Notes under the pieces: model-generated
Told to the model about the DNA's origin: nothing
The model's input: the letters and a program-made list of their open reading frames with translations, nothing else
The model's database searches: none
Position numbers and translations under genes: made by a program
Source of the DNA: Candidatus Leucobacter sulfamidivorax
Lineage (GTDB): Bacteria > Actinomycetota > Actinomycetes > Actinomycetales > Microbacteriaceae
Reading direction: 5' to 3'
Length of the DNA stretch: 64,000 nt
Assembly: GCA_016771945.1 (NCBI GenBank)
Contig: QZLF01000004.1
Location: 124,001 to 188,000, forward strand
Shown here: positions 52,768 to 61,452 of the stretch, piece by piece
Layout of the letters: each line of letters opens with the position of its first letter
Position numbering within the stretch: the first letter of the stretch is position 1

Positions 52768-54192
52768 TTAAGCTGCTTCGATGACGGGCACGTTGCCGAC
52801 CCGTGATACCCAGGCGGCGTAGCTGCCGTCGAGTTCTGCGATGTCGTACCCGGCGCGGCGCAGCGCGCTCGCGGCAACACTGTTGCGCACCCCGCTCTGG
52901 CAGTACGTCACGATCGTGCCGGCGCCGGGTGCGGGCAGCTGATCCAGGTGCCACATCACGCGGCCCCCAGAGAGCTGTACCGCGCCGGGCAGGTGGCCGT
53001 CAGCGTACTCGGTCTTGTTACGCACGTCGAGGAGCATCACACGGTCGAAACCATCGAGCTGTTCTGGCTGAACCAGTTTCGGGGTGACGAGATCGAGGCC
53101 CTCGAGTGTCGTGATGAACCCGTGTGTGGTGTCGATACCGACACGCACCAGGTGATCACGGAACTCCTCTGCATGCTCGCGTGATTCCGCGAGGAGCACC
53201 AGCGGGCGCTGCTCGAGGTCGGGATCTACGACCCACGCGCCGTAGCTTGCGGCCTTCTCTACGCCCGGAATGTTCAGCGATCGATCTACGGTTCCCTCGT
53301 GCACCAGCTGGTTGTTTCGGGTGTCAACGAAGATGACCCGGTCATCGGTGAGCGCCTGCGTGAGGTCTGCGGTGGTGTACTCGACAAGTTCTTGCACGTC
53401 ACCAATGACGGCGGGGCCGATCTTGTTCTGCAGCTTCATGCGCGCGAAGTAGGCGTGTGCGTCGGGCTGCCCATTGAGGAGCTCGTCGACGAAGCCCTGC
53501 TCGTCGTTGTTCTTCAGGTATTTGCCCCACCACGAGAAGTTCCGCTCGTAGCCGACCGTGGTCACAGCGATTGCGCCAAGCGCCTTGCCGCACGCTGAAC
53601 CCGATCCGTGTGCGGGAAGAACCTGCACGTAGTCGGGGAGGGTGAGGAAACGGTCGCGCAGACTCGCGAAGAGATCTTTCGCGCCCTTGAACCGGGTATC
53701 AACAAAGCCGGCTGCTTCGTCGAGGAGGTCAGGGCGGCCGAGGTCGCCGACGAATACGAAGTCACCGGTGAGCATGAAGCCTGGCTCGGGTGACTGTGCG
53801 CCGTCGGTAATGAGGAACGACATGTGCTCGGGCGTGTGGCCGGGGGTGTGCACCGCCTCGATCGTGATGTTGCCGAGGGTGATCTGGTGGCCGTGCTTCA
53901 TGCGCACGGCGCTATCGAACGCGGCGGAGTAGGTCCAGTCGGGGCCGCCCTCGTCCGACACGTACATTTGCGCGCCGGTGTGTGCGGCGAGCTCGCGGGT
54001 GCCTGACAGGTAATCGGCGTGGATGTGAGTTTCGGTGACGGCGACGATCTTCATGCCATTTTTTGCGGCGAGATCGAGGTAGACGTCGAGGTCGCGGCGG
54101 GGGTCGACGACGATGGCCTCGCCCTTCGCCTGGCAACCGATGAAGTAGCTCGCCTGTGCGAGGTCTTCGTCGTAGATGCGCTCAAGCAGCAT
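52768..54192 (-). CDS. MBL-fold persulfide dioxygenase-like protein fused to rhodanese domains
   Basis: 474 residues. The N-terminal metallo-beta-lactamase domain has THIHADYLSG (metal ligands), HTPGHTPEHMSFLI and GDFVFVGDLGRPDL, as in ETHE1-like persulfide dioxygenases. It is followed by a degenerate rhodanese (about 255-345) and an active one with VTYCQSGVRNSVAA near residue 440. It oxidises glutathione- or mycothiol-type persulfides to sulfite and transfers sulfur. Central enzyme of the operon. Confidence 0.92.
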   Translation of the reverse strand: MLLERIYDEDLAQASYFIGCQAKGEAIVVDPRRDLDVYLDLAAKNGMKIVAVTETHIHADYLSGTRELAAHTGAQMYVSDEGGPDWTYSAAFDSAVRMKHGHQITLGNITIEAVHTPGHTPEHMSFLITDGAQSPEPGFMLTGDFVFVGDLGRPDLLDEAAGFVDTRFKGAKDLFASLRDRFLTLPDYVQVLPAHGSGSACGKALGAIAVTTVGYERNFSWWGKYLKNNDEQGFVDELLNGQPDAHAYFARMKLQNKIGPAVIGDVQELVEYTTADLTQALTDDRVIFVDTRNNQLVHEGTVDRSLNIPGVEKAASYGAWVVDPDLEQRPLVLLAESREHAEEFRDHLVRVGIDTTHGFITTLEGLDLVTPKLVQPEQLDGFDRVMLLDVRNKTEYADGHLPGAVQLSGGRVMWHLDQLPAPGAGTIVTYCQSGVRNSVAASALRRAGYDIAELDGSYAAWVSRVGNVPVIEAA

Positions 54193-54228
54193 GATCAGTT
54201 CCTTCGTGGGTGGGGGTGGGTCAGGGAA

Positions 54229-54345
54229 TTAGTGGCACTGGCAGCGGTCGGCCTCGGGAACGCCCCAGAGAGCTTCCTCGATATGGTTGCCGCAGCCAGC
54301 CCAGGTTGGCTTGCCGCAGTTCGAGCAAGTGGTACGTGCACACAT
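54229..54345 (-). CDS. Small Cys-rich protein, 38 residues
   Basis: Starts MCARTTCSNCGKPTWAGCG and ends with RCQCH. It has seven cysteines, with CxxC and CGK elements of a mini zinc ribbon, and the core TCxxCGKxTWAGCG is shared with the protein at 54787-54972. GGAA-type ribosome-binding site upstream. Probably a metal- or persulfide-binding partner in the operon; its function is unknown. Confidence 0.8.
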   Translation of the reverse strand: MCARTTCSNCGKPTWAGCGNHIEEALWGVPEADRCQCH

Positions 54346-54387
54346 GATGGTGTTCCTTTCTAAGGGTTGTGTTGGAGGGGGTGCGGG

Positions 54388-54762
54388 CTAGGCTGCAGGC
54401 TGTGATTCTCGTTCGGCGATCTGCCGGCGGACGTCATCCATGTCGAGGTCACGTGCGCCTTGAATGAGCTGCTCGAGCTGCGGTGCGGGGAGTGCTCCGG
54501 GCTGCGAGTAGACCATGATGCCATCACGGAAGACCATGAGCGTCGGGATCGAGGTGATCCTGAACTCGGCAGCCAGTTGCTGCTCCGCTTCTGTGTCAAC
54601 CTTGCCGAACACGATGTCGGTGTGCTGCTCAGAGGCCCGCTCGAAGGTTGGGGCGAATGCTCGGCACGGGCCGCACCATGCCGCCCAGAAATCGACGAGC
54701 GCGATGCCGTCGCTGTTGACGAATTCTGGGAAATCGCTCAGGGTGAGATGTTTCGTAGCCAT
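54388..54762 (-). CDS. Thioredoxin
   Basis: 124 residues. The active site is FWAAWCGPCRAFAPTFE, and the cis-Pro loop is ITSIPTLMVFRDG. The C-terminal extension (DLDMDDVRRQIAERE) is unusual for a standard thioredoxin. In this operon it likely reduces persulfides or rhodanese intermediates. Confidence 0.93.
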   Translation of the reverse strand: MATKHLTLSDFPEFVNSDGIALVDFWAAWCGPCRAFAPTFERASEQHTDIVFGKVDTEAEQQLAAEFRITSIPTLMVFRDGIMVYSQPGALPAPQLEQLIQGARDLDMDDVRRQIAERESQPAA

Positions 54763-54786
54763 AATGTGAATCGTCCTTGCTCGTGT

Positions 54787-54972
54787 TTACTTACCGAAGA
54801 GGCGCGAAAAGAAACCGCCGCGTTCGGCTTTCGCCGCGTCGATCTGCGCTTGTGTGTGCTTTCCGCCGCACCACTGCGATGCGGGTACGGATTTCTTCAC
54901 CATGTTGATGTGTTGGCCACATCCTGCCCAGGTGGTCTTTCCGCAGGTCTTGCAGGTGACTGCTCTACACAT
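54787..54972 (-). CDS. Small Cys-rich protein, 61 residues
   Basis: It has the same MCxxxTCxxCGKxTWAGCG core as the 38-residue protein at 54229-54345, then a further Cys (ASQWCGGK) and a basic C terminus (FFSRLFGK). First gene of the leftward operon, starting 36 bases from the nearest CsoR-type operator. The two mini-proteins bracket the thioredoxin gene. Confidence 0.82.
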   Translation of the reverse strand: MCRAVTCKTCGKTTWAGCGQHINMVKKSVPASQWCGGKHTQAQIDAAKAERGGFFSRLFGK

Positions 54973-55007
54973 GTGGGCTCCCTTTGTCTTCCCGTATCAG
55001 CGGTGAA

Positions 55008-55023
55008 ATACACCCCGGGGTAT
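55008..55023 (-). promoter_or_regulatory. CsoR/CstR-type operator 1
   Basis: ATACACCCCGGGGTAT, C/G-rich centre with ATAC/GTAT arms, on the side of the leftward sulfur operon. Confidence 0.75.
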
Positions 55024-55041
55024 TCGTTTGGCTAAGATCAA

Positions 55042-55058
55042 TATACCCTGGGGGGTAT
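55042..55058 (+). promoter_or_regulatory. CsoR/CstR-type operator 2
   Basis: TATACCCTGGGGGGTAT, on the repressor side of the divergent region, 39 bases before its start. Confidence 0.75.
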
Positions 55059-55096
55059 CGGGTTTGTCAAGTGAGTGTTGAAAAGGAAATTCTGGA

Positions 55097-55393
55097 ATGA
55101 ATGCTGAGCGAATTCATGGAGGCCAGTCAGAAGAGTCTCGTGCTGCCGCAAACCGCAAGATTGTCAACCGGCTACGGCGCGCACAGGGGCAGCTTGCGGC
55201 GGTGATTGCTACCGTTGAAGAGGATGCCCCTTGTCGAAACACGGTGCAGCAACTTGCGGCTGTCTCGAAGGCGGTGGACCGAGCCGGATATCTTTTGATC
55301 GCCAATGCGCTCACCGAGTGTCTGAGTCACCCGCAACCGCATGGCTCGGACGGACCTGAAGAGCTCGAGAAACTGTTCCTGACCCTGGCATAA
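55097..55393 (+). CDS. CsoR/FrmR-family repressor, CstR-like (persulfide sensor)
   Basis: 98 residues, all helical. The first Cys is in EEDAPCRNTVQQL, the second in ANALTECL. The copper-binding His expected four residues before the second Cys in CsoR is Ala here, so copper sensing is unlikely and persulfide sensing (CstR) fits better. It is divergent from the sulfur operon, with two operators between. It probably also binds the dyad at 34215-34232. Confidence 0.85.
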   Translation: MNAERIHGGQSEESRAAANRKIVNRLRRAQGQLAAVIATVEEDAPCRNTVQQLAAVSKAVDRAGYLLIANALTECLSHPQPHGSDGPEELEKLFLTLA

Positions 55394-55557
55394 GCGGCGC
55401 GGGTGCTGCGGTGCGTTCCAGCAGGGTTTCAGTATCCCGCGCATAGTCGTTGTCCGTGTAAGGGGGAGTGATGTTCATTGTCCAGGGAATATCGAACCCG
55501 GTGACTGCTTCGACCTGTGTTTAGTTCCGATCTTTCAACCAGGAAGATAGGAACATC

Positions 55558-55704
55558 ATGCCCAAACCATACGACCCAGATTTCAAAGACCGAGCGTTGC
55601 GCATGCTCGCCGAAGCACTTCCCGAGCACGCCAGCCTCCACGCGGCGAGCAAACATATCGGTGGGCTCCTCGGGGTCTCTCCCGACACCCTCCGCGTCTG
55701 GCAA
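55558..55704 (+). pseudogene. IS3 orfA fragment (N-terminal)
   Basis: Encodes MPKPYDPDFKDRALRMLAEA and then GGLLGVSPDTLRVWQ, the helix-turn-helix of an IS3 orfA related to that of IS3-alpha. The frame then becomes unrelated and ends before IS3-gamma at 55733. No orfB remains. Confidence 0.85.
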
Positions 55705-55774
55705 GGGTCTGATGTCGGTTTGATTGACTCGGTGACCTGACCTACAGTTTGGTTTCCAGTCTCGGTCGCTAGCT

Positions 55775-55978
55775 TCAGGCTGGTGTCAACTGTCTGGTGA
55801 GGGCGAGATCGAAGTCTGCGGGAGTTTGATAGCCCAACGATGAATGCCTTCGTTTGCGATTGTAGAACACCTCGATGTACTCGAATATCGCGTTCGCGAG
55901 CTCGATCCGCGTCGTCCATTTCTTTCGATTGAGCAGCTCGATCTGCATTGATGACCAAAACGATTCCATCATTGCGTT
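55775..55978 (-). pseudogene. IS3-gamma transposase orfB, 3' part
   Basis: Starts NAMMESFWSSMQIELLNRKK and continues IEYIEVFYNRKRRHSSLGYQ to a stop at 55775. The 5' part is 5.5 kb away at 61453-62109. Both meet IS110-C at the same Asp|Asn-Ala site. Confidence 0.92.
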
Positions 55979-55994
55979 GATGCTCCTATATTTG

Positions 55995-57065
55995 TCAACT
56001 CACGATCTCACCGGTTCTCGGGTTGACTTTGACCAGGTGGTAAAGCTCGCGGATGACATAGCGTTTCAAGCATCGGATGATGTCTCGTTTGCTTTTCCCT
56101 TCGGCGGTTCTGCGGGCGACATAGTCGATCGTGGGTTGGTGGAATCGCATTCTCACGATCACGGTCCGGTAGATCGCGGCGTTGAGTTGCCGGTGCCCAC
56201 CATGATTGATGCGGTGCTTCCCACTCGTTATTCCAGAGCCAGCGGGTATCGGGCTAATGCCAGCGAGTTTCGCGAACGCCGCCTCGGACTTGATGCGCTC
56301 GGGGTTGTCTCCTGCCACGATGAGGATTTCTGCGGCAGTGTCCACGCCAATGCCGAACTCGTCGAGCAGATGGGGCGCACGCTGGAGGACGAGTTCCTCG
56401 ATCATGCTCGTAAGTTCCTTGCTCTCCTCGTCGAGCAGGAGCCAGCGCTTCGCAAGCGACCGCAAGGCATGCCGGTTCGCGTCCTCTGGAGATTCGAGAC
56501 CGCGCGGTCGGAATGCCGCACAGTAACGCGCGAGCGTACGCTGTGTCTTCCGGGCGGTCTCGATGCGGAGTTGTTCTGGTGCGTGCACGAGCATGGCTTT
56601 GAGTGTCACCATCGTCGCAGCTTTCTGCTTCACTGCGGTGTCATGGGCGACTTTCAGTTGCCGAATCATCTCGACCGCACCATCCATCGTCTTCGGGGTT
56701 GCGGTCGCGAAGCCTGCAAGCACCGCTCTCGCGGCGTTCTCCGCGTCAAGGGTGTCTGACTTGCCGTTGAGTCGGCGCAGCCGCCTGTCAGGGCGCGAGA
56801 CCTCGACGCCCTTATGGCCTTGCCTTCGTAGGAAAGAGGTGAGGCCTGCCCCGTAGGAGCCAGTCCCCTCAATCCCGAAGGAGATGACCTTCCCGAAGCT
56901 CTCAGCCCAGGCGAGGAGCTGCTTGAACCCGGCGGTATCGGTCGCGATCGTAAGTGTCGCGAGGATCCCTCCGATCGTGTCCATCACGGCAGCGACGTGG
57001 ATATGTTTATGCGTATCGACGCCGATCACGACGTGCCCTGAACGGGAGGGTGTTTCTTGGGTCAT
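55995..57065 (-). CDS. IS110-family transposase (copy C)
   Basis: 356 residues, intact. One visible difference from copy A (HKGVEVSR for HKVVEVSR). Its natural left end is now 4 kb away, so the element cannot move as one unit. Confidence 0.95.
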   Translation of the reverse strand: MTQETPSRSGHVVIGVDTHKHIHVAAVMDTIGGILATLTIATDTAGFKQLLAWAESFGKVISFGIEGTGSYGAGLTSFLRRQGHKGVEVSRPDRRLRRLNGKSDTLDAENAARAVLAGFATATPKTMDGAVEMIRQLKVAHDTAVKQKAATMVTLKAMLVHAPEQLRIETARKTQRTLARYCAAFRPRGLESPEDANRHALRSLAKRWLLLDEESKELTSMIEELVLQRAPHLLDEFGIGVDTAAEILIVAGDNPERIKSEAAFAKLAGISPIPAGSGITSGKHRINHGGHRQLNAAIYRTVIVRMRFHQPTIDYVARRTAEGKSKRDIIRCLKRYVIRELYHLVKVNPRTGEIVS

Positions 57066-57119
57066 AGCGGTGCTCTCCTCTGCCGGTTATCGTGGGGTTC
57101 ACGCTGTCACCGGCGAGGG

Positions 57120-57269
57120 GACAGGACTGTCACGGGGACGCTATCGAAAGTATGCTCCAGGCTCCTATTAGGTCACGCCTCGTCCGGTGGCAGCGCTTCT
57201 ATTGCGCTGCCCGGGCGGAGGGCCGACAGATCAACGCAAAGGCACCATGCGGGCCAATCAAAACACGAG
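57120..57269 (-). ncRNA. Candidate IS110 bridge RNA core, copy C
   Basis: Same candidate loops as copy B. Here the leftmost 60 bp, which may include the promoter, has been replaced by the end of IS3-beta. Confidence 0.4.
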
Positions 57270-57322
57270 CCATGAAGCGCTCTGGGTTTGATGGAGACTC
57301 GCGCTATTTGATTCCGACCAAG

Positions 57323-58732
57323 GCCGCGTCCCTTTGAGTGGTGGAAATTCGCGTCACCAGGGCAAGGGTCAGTAGCAGTAGTTTAGGCCGCGTTCAGCTC
57401 GGCGAGCATCACCTCCCCAGGCTGTTGGGGGAGGAGTTTCATGGAGTGCTCACTGAAGTAGCGCCGCTCGGCTGCTTCCCACTCGTCGTGCTGCTCGATC
57501 AGCACATGCCCGGTCAGGCGCAGGAGCGCGTCGGGGTTCGGAAACGTGCCGACGACATTCGTGCGCCGCTTGATCTCTTTGTTGAGGCGTTCGAGCGGGT
57601 TCGTCGACCAGATCTGCTGCCAATGCTGGGGCGGGAACTCCGTGAACGCGAGGAGATCATCCCTGGCCTCGTCGAGCATCACGGCGACCGCGGGATGGGA
57701 CTTCTCAAGCAGCGTGACGACCTCGTCGAACTGGGCGTGCACGAGTTCCCTCTTTCCTCGAGGCACGAAGATCGTGCGGATGATCGCCGCGACCATGGGG
57801 CCGGCGACTTTCGGCACCCGGGCGAGCACGTTGCGCATGAAATGCACCCGGCACCTCTGCCAGGCGGCCCCTTGGAACGCGACACGGATCGCGCGGATGA
57901 GGCCGGTATGGGCGTCGCTGATCACGAGCTGCACCCCGGACAGGCCACGGCTTTTGAGATCGCGGAAGAACTCGGTCCAGAATGACTCGGATTCCGTGTC
58001 ACCGACCTGGAAGCCCAGCACCTGCCGTCGGCCGTCTGCTGCGACGCCGATCGCGACCACGACCGCCTGGGAGACGATGCGCTTGCCGACGCGGGCTTTG
58101 CAATAGGTTGCGTCGACGAACACGTACGGGTAGCTCGTGTCTGAGAGAGCTCGGTGTTGGAACTCGGTGATGTCCTCATCAAGATCGGCGCAGATGCGCG
58201 ATACCTCGGACTTCGAGATCCCAGTATCGGCGCCGAGCGCTTTCACGAGGTCGTCGACTTTCCTCGTGGAGACCCCGTGCACGTACGCTTCCATAACCAC
58301 CGCGAACAGGGCCTGGTCAACTCTGCGACGCCGTTCGAGGAGTGAAGGGAAGAACGATCCTTGGCGGAGTTTCGGGATGCGCAGATCGAGATCGCCGGCA
58401 GTCGTGGTGAGCGTGCGGGCGCGGCTGCCGTTACGTTGTGTCGTCCGTTCTGCGGACCGTTGGTACGGGGCGGCGCCGATCACGGCTGTAGCTTCGGCAT
58501 CAATGAGTTCCTGGAACGCGCGCTGTGTTAACGCGCGGATACGGTCGGTGGTGTCGGTGAGTTCGAGTTCCTTCAAGAGCTCGATCAAGGCAGACTGGGT
58601 CAGAGCCATCGTGCGATGTGTCCTTCCGTTGAGATCAGTAGAGAGTTCTCACTGACCATCGCACGATGGCTCGCTCGTCGCTCAGGACGACACACGAGCT
58701 TCAGGAATTACACCACCCACCGGGACGCGGCC
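57323..58732 (-). mobile_element. IS256-family element, 1410 bp
   Basis: Terminal repeats GGCCGCGTCCC at 57323 and GGGACGCGGCC ending at 58732. An 8-bp target duplication CCGACCAA lies at 57315-57322 and 58733-58740, the typical IS256 length. It is inserted near the end of IS3-beta orfB. Confidence 0.95.
57383..58609 (-). CDS. IS256-family transposase
   Basis: 408 residues, intact. The DDE residues lie in VFVDATYCKARVG, LVISDAHTGL and NPLERLNKEIKRRTNVVGTF. It has the conserved Mutator-type C/H motif WQRCRVHFMRN. Length is normal for the family. Confidence 0.96.
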   Translation of the reverse strand: MALTQSALIELLKELELTDTTDRIRALTQRAFQELIDAEATAVIGAAPYQRSAERTTQRNGSRARTLTTTAGDLDLRIPKLRQGSFFPSLLERRRRVDQALFAVVMEAYVHGVSTRKVDDLVKALGADTGISKSEVSRICADLDEDITEFQHRALSDTSYPYVFVDATYCKARVGKRIVSQAVVVAIGVAADGRRQVLGFQVGDTESESFWTEFFRDLKSRGLSGVQLVISDAHTGLIRAIRVAFQGAAWQRCRVHFMRNVLARVPKVAGPMVAAIIRTIFVPRGKRELVHAQFDEVVTLLEKSHPAVAVMLDEARDDLLAFTEFPPQHWQQIWSTNPLERLNKEIKRRTNVVGTFPNPDALLRLTGHVLIEQHDEWEAAERRYFSEHSMKLLPQQPGEVMLAELNAA

Positions 58733-58956
58733 CCGACCAACTGTTCGCGGTCAGTTTGGCCAGCATAGAACGTCTGCTCGAACTCCGCGGGTGGGATATC
58801 GCCGAGGTAGCCGTGGAGGCGCTGAGTGTTGTGCCAGTGCACCCATCCGAGCGTCGCGAGCTCGAGATCCTCGACCGTCTTCCATGGCCCTGACCGGGCC
58901 GGCCCGCGAACAAGTTCGCCCTTGTAGTACCCGTTCACCGTCTCTGCCAGGGCGTT
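58733..58956 (-). pseudogene. IS3-beta copy D orfB, 3' part
   Basis: NALAETVNGYYKGELVRGPA onward, up to DREQLVG, where IS256 enters. The last codons (IK and stop) are at 57304-57322 on the other side of IS256. Confidence 0.9.
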
Positions 58957-58972
58957 GATGCTCCTATATTTG

Positions 58973-60043
58973 TCAACTCACGATCTCACCGGTTCTCGGG
59001 TTGACTTTGACCAGGTGGTAAAGCTCGCGGATGACATAGCGTTTCAAGCATCGGATGATGTCTCGTTTGCTTTTCCCTTCGGCGGTTCTGCGGGCGACAT
59101 AGTCGATCGTGGGTTGGTGGAATCGCATTCTCACGATCACGGTCCGGTAGATCGCGGCGTTGAGTGGCCGGTGGCCGCCATGATGGATGCGGTGCTTTGC
59201 ACTCGTGATGCCAGATCCAGCGGGTGTCGGGCTAATGCCAGCGAGTTTCGCGAACGCCGCCTCGGACTTGATGCGCTCGGGGTTGTCTCCTGCCACGATG
59301 AGGATTTCTGCGGCAGTGTCCACGCCAATGCCGAACTCGTCGAGCAGATGGGGCGCACGCTGGAGGACGAGTTCCTCGATCATGCTCGTAAGTTCCTTGC
59401 TCTCCTCGTCGAGCAGGAGCCATCGCTTCGCAAGCGACCGCAAGGCATGCCGGTTCGCGTCCTCTGGAGATTCGAGACCGCGCGGTCGGAATGCCGCACA
59501 GTAACGCGCGAGCGTACGCTGTGTCTTCCGGGCGGTCTCGATGCGGAGTTGTTCTGGTGCGTGCACGAGCATGGCTTTGAGTGTCACCATCGTCGCAGCT
59601 TTCTGCTTCACTGCGGTGTCATGGGCGACTTTCAGTTGCCGAATCATCTCGACCGCACCATCCATCGTCTTCGGGGTTGCGGTCGCGAAGCCTGCAAGCA
59701 CCGCTCTCGCGGCGTTCTCCGCGTCAAGGGTGTCTGACTTGCCGTTGAGTCGGCGCAGCCGCCTGTCAGGGCGCGAGACCTCGACGACCTTATGGCCTTG
59801 CCTTCGTAGGAACGAGGTGAGGCCTGCCCCGTAGGAGCCAGTCCCCTCAATCCCGAAGGAGATGACCTTCCCGAAGCTCTCAGCCCAGGCGAGGAGCTGC
59901 TTGAACCCGGCGGTATCGGTCGCGATCGTAAGTGTCGCGAGGATCCCTCCGATCGTGTCCATCACGGCAGCGACGTGGATATGTTTATGCGTATCGACGC
60001 CGATCACGACGTGCCCTGAACGGGAGGGTGTTTCTTGGGTCAT
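58973..60043 (-). CDS. IS110-family transposase (copy D, variant catalytic patch)
   Basis: 356 residues, intact. Around the Tnp_20 catalytic region it reads SPTPAGSGITSAKHRIHHGG and GHRPLN, where the other copies read SPIPAGSGITSGKHRINHGG and GHRQLN. The changes are confined to about 65 bp, suggesting gene conversion from another IS110. Confidence 0.95.
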   Translation of the reverse strand: MTQETPSRSGHVVIGVDTHKHIHVAAVMDTIGGILATLTIATDTAGFKQLLAWAESFGKVISFGIEGTGSYGAGLTSFLRRQGHKVVEVSRPDRRLRRLNGKSDTLDAENAARAVLAGFATATPKTMDGAVEMIRQLKVAHDTAVKQKAATMVTLKAMLVHAPEQLRIETARKTQRTLARYCAAFRPRGLESPEDANRHALRSLAKRWLLLDEESKELTSMIEELVLQRAPHLLDEFGIGVDTAAEILIVAGDNPERIKSEAAFAKLAGISPTPAGSGITSAKHRIHHGGHRPLNAAIYRTVIVRMRFHQPTIDYVARRTAEGKSKRDIIRCLKRYVIRELYHLVKVNPRTGEIVS

Positions 60044-60097
60044 AGCGGTGCTCTCCTCTGCCGGTTATCGTGGGGTTCACGCTGTCACCGGCGAGGG

Positions 60098-60247
60098 GAC
60101 AGGACTGTCACGGGGACGCTATCGAAAGTATGCTCCAGGCTCCTATTAGGTCACGCCTCGTCCGGTGGCAGCGCTTCTATTGCGCTGCCCGGGCGGAGGG
60201 CCGACAGATCAACGCAAAGGCACCATGCGGGCCAATCAAAACACGAG
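60098..60247 (-). ncRNA. Candidate IS110 bridge RNA core, copy D
   Basis: Same candidate loops as copy B; GCGTTGATC at 60207-60215 and TGACAGT at 60104-60110 (minus strand). Confidence 0.5.
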
Positions 60248-60307
60248 CCAGACCACTCCGACCGGGACTCCCCAATCCTTGCGAGATCAGGTAGAAACAG
60301 ACTGACA

Positions 60308-61009
60308 GTCATAGCTGTCCCCGACGGTCCCGATCGACGGGGACGCGCCGATCTCCGCGAGGCGTTCGCCGTAGCGAATCGACGTGAATTGAGACCCGGC
60401 ATCGCTGTGACACCGCAAATCCTCGTGGTGGGCGCCACGCGACCAGCGGGCCATCTCGATTGCGTCGAGGACCATCTCGGTACGCATGTGCGACGCGCAC
60501 CTCCACCCGACGATCATCCGACTGAACGCGTCGACGATGAAGCACACGTACGCGACCCCGGCCCAGGTCGGCACGAACGTCAGATCTGTGACCCAAAGCC
60601 GGTTCGGGGCGGTCGCGGTGAACTCCCGTTTCACCAGATCCGGGTGCCGCGCCGACGAAGGATCCGGCCGGGTGGTCTTCACTCGCTTCGACCGCCTCGC
60701 TCCCTCGATCCCGGCGGCGCGCATTAGCCTCGCGGTTTGATCACGGCCGATCGTGATCCCCGCCCGGCTGGCCGCTTTCCAGAGCTTGCGGATCCCGTAG
60801 ACCCGGTAGTTGGCCTCCCAGAGCTCGACGAGCTGCGGGATCAGTTCCTCGTCCCGCAGCGTCCGCGCCGAGGGTGCGCGCGTCTTTACGGCGTAGTAGC
60901 TGCTCGGAGCCACCTGCAGCAGTCTGCAGATGAACTCGACCCCGAGCCGGCGACCGTCCACGACGTCGTCCTTGTTCGCGTCGATGAACGCGACTACTTC
61001 CGGTAGTGG
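60308..61009 (-). pseudogene. IS3-beta copy D orfB, 5' part
   Basis: Integrase core identical to copy B except CFIVDAFSRMIVG for CFIVDEFSRMIVG, ending at GDSYD where IS110-D begins. Confidence 0.92.
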
Positions 61010-61338
61010 CGGTCGAGTTCCGCCCCGAAGAAAGACGCCGCCCTCTTCAACCCCTCGTTGGCGCGGCGAAGCTCCCGGTTCTCCTGCTCGAGCTCCTTCA
61101 CTCGTTGCGCCTCGGCAGTACTCACGCCGGTGGTGACGCCATCGTCGAAATCGGCCTGCTTCACCCACGTCCGCACGGACTCGACCCCATAACCAAGTTG
61201 CGTCGCGACACGCTGCACGGTCCCCTGCGTGACGCCGAGCTCGGCGCGCAGCGTCCTCACCATCCGCACCGCGGCAGCCTTCTCCTCGACCGAGTAGCGA
61301 CGCGTCGTCGGCTTCCCCACACTCTGTTCCTTCGGCAT
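60994..61338 (-). CDS. IS3-beta copy D orfA
   Basis: 114 residues, same as the orfA at 41264-41608 except RANEGLKRAAS for RANEVLKRAAS. Intact helix-turn-helix and coiled coil. Confidence 0.92.
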   Translation of the reverse strand: MPKEQSVGKPTTRRYSVEEKAAAVRMVRTLRAELGVTQGTVQRVATQLGYGVESVRTWVKQADFDDGVTTGVSTAEAQRVKELEQENRELRRANEGLKRAASFFGAELDRHYRK

Positions 61339-61452
61339 AACTCCATCCTCGTTTCCAAGATCAGGAGCCTCCAACAAACCCAGAGCGCTTCACCAGACCA
61401 CTCCGACCGGGACTCCCCAATCCTTGCGAGATCAGGTAGAAACAGACTGACA

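Larger units (their letters stand above)
58957..60307 (-). mobile_element. IS110-family element, copy D (1351 bp)
   Basis: Left end at 60307, right end at 58957, inserted in GDSYD|NALAE of IS3-beta copy D exactly as copy B. It carries a cluster of substitutions between about 59164 and 59230 not present in A-C. Confidence 0.95.
57273..61392 (-). mobile_element. IS3-beta, second copy, carrying IS256 and IS110-D
   Basis: Ends TGAAGCGCTCTGGGTTTG at both sides. The 3-bp duplication TGG (CCA on the plus strand) lies at 57270-57272 and 61393-61395 in IS110-C. About 1350 bp after subtracting the two insertions. Confidence 0.93.
55979..61452 (-). mobile_element. IS110-family element, copy C, split by IS3-beta copy D
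   Basis: Made of 55979-57272 and 61393-61452. The left end TGTCAGTCTG at 61452 is joined to CTTGAT of IS3-gamma; the right end is joined to AACGCA. Without the inner insertion and one copy of its 3-bp duplication the element is 1351 bp, exactly as A, B and D. The interruption is 60 bp from the left end, just outside the candidate bridge RNA core. Confidence 0.93.
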
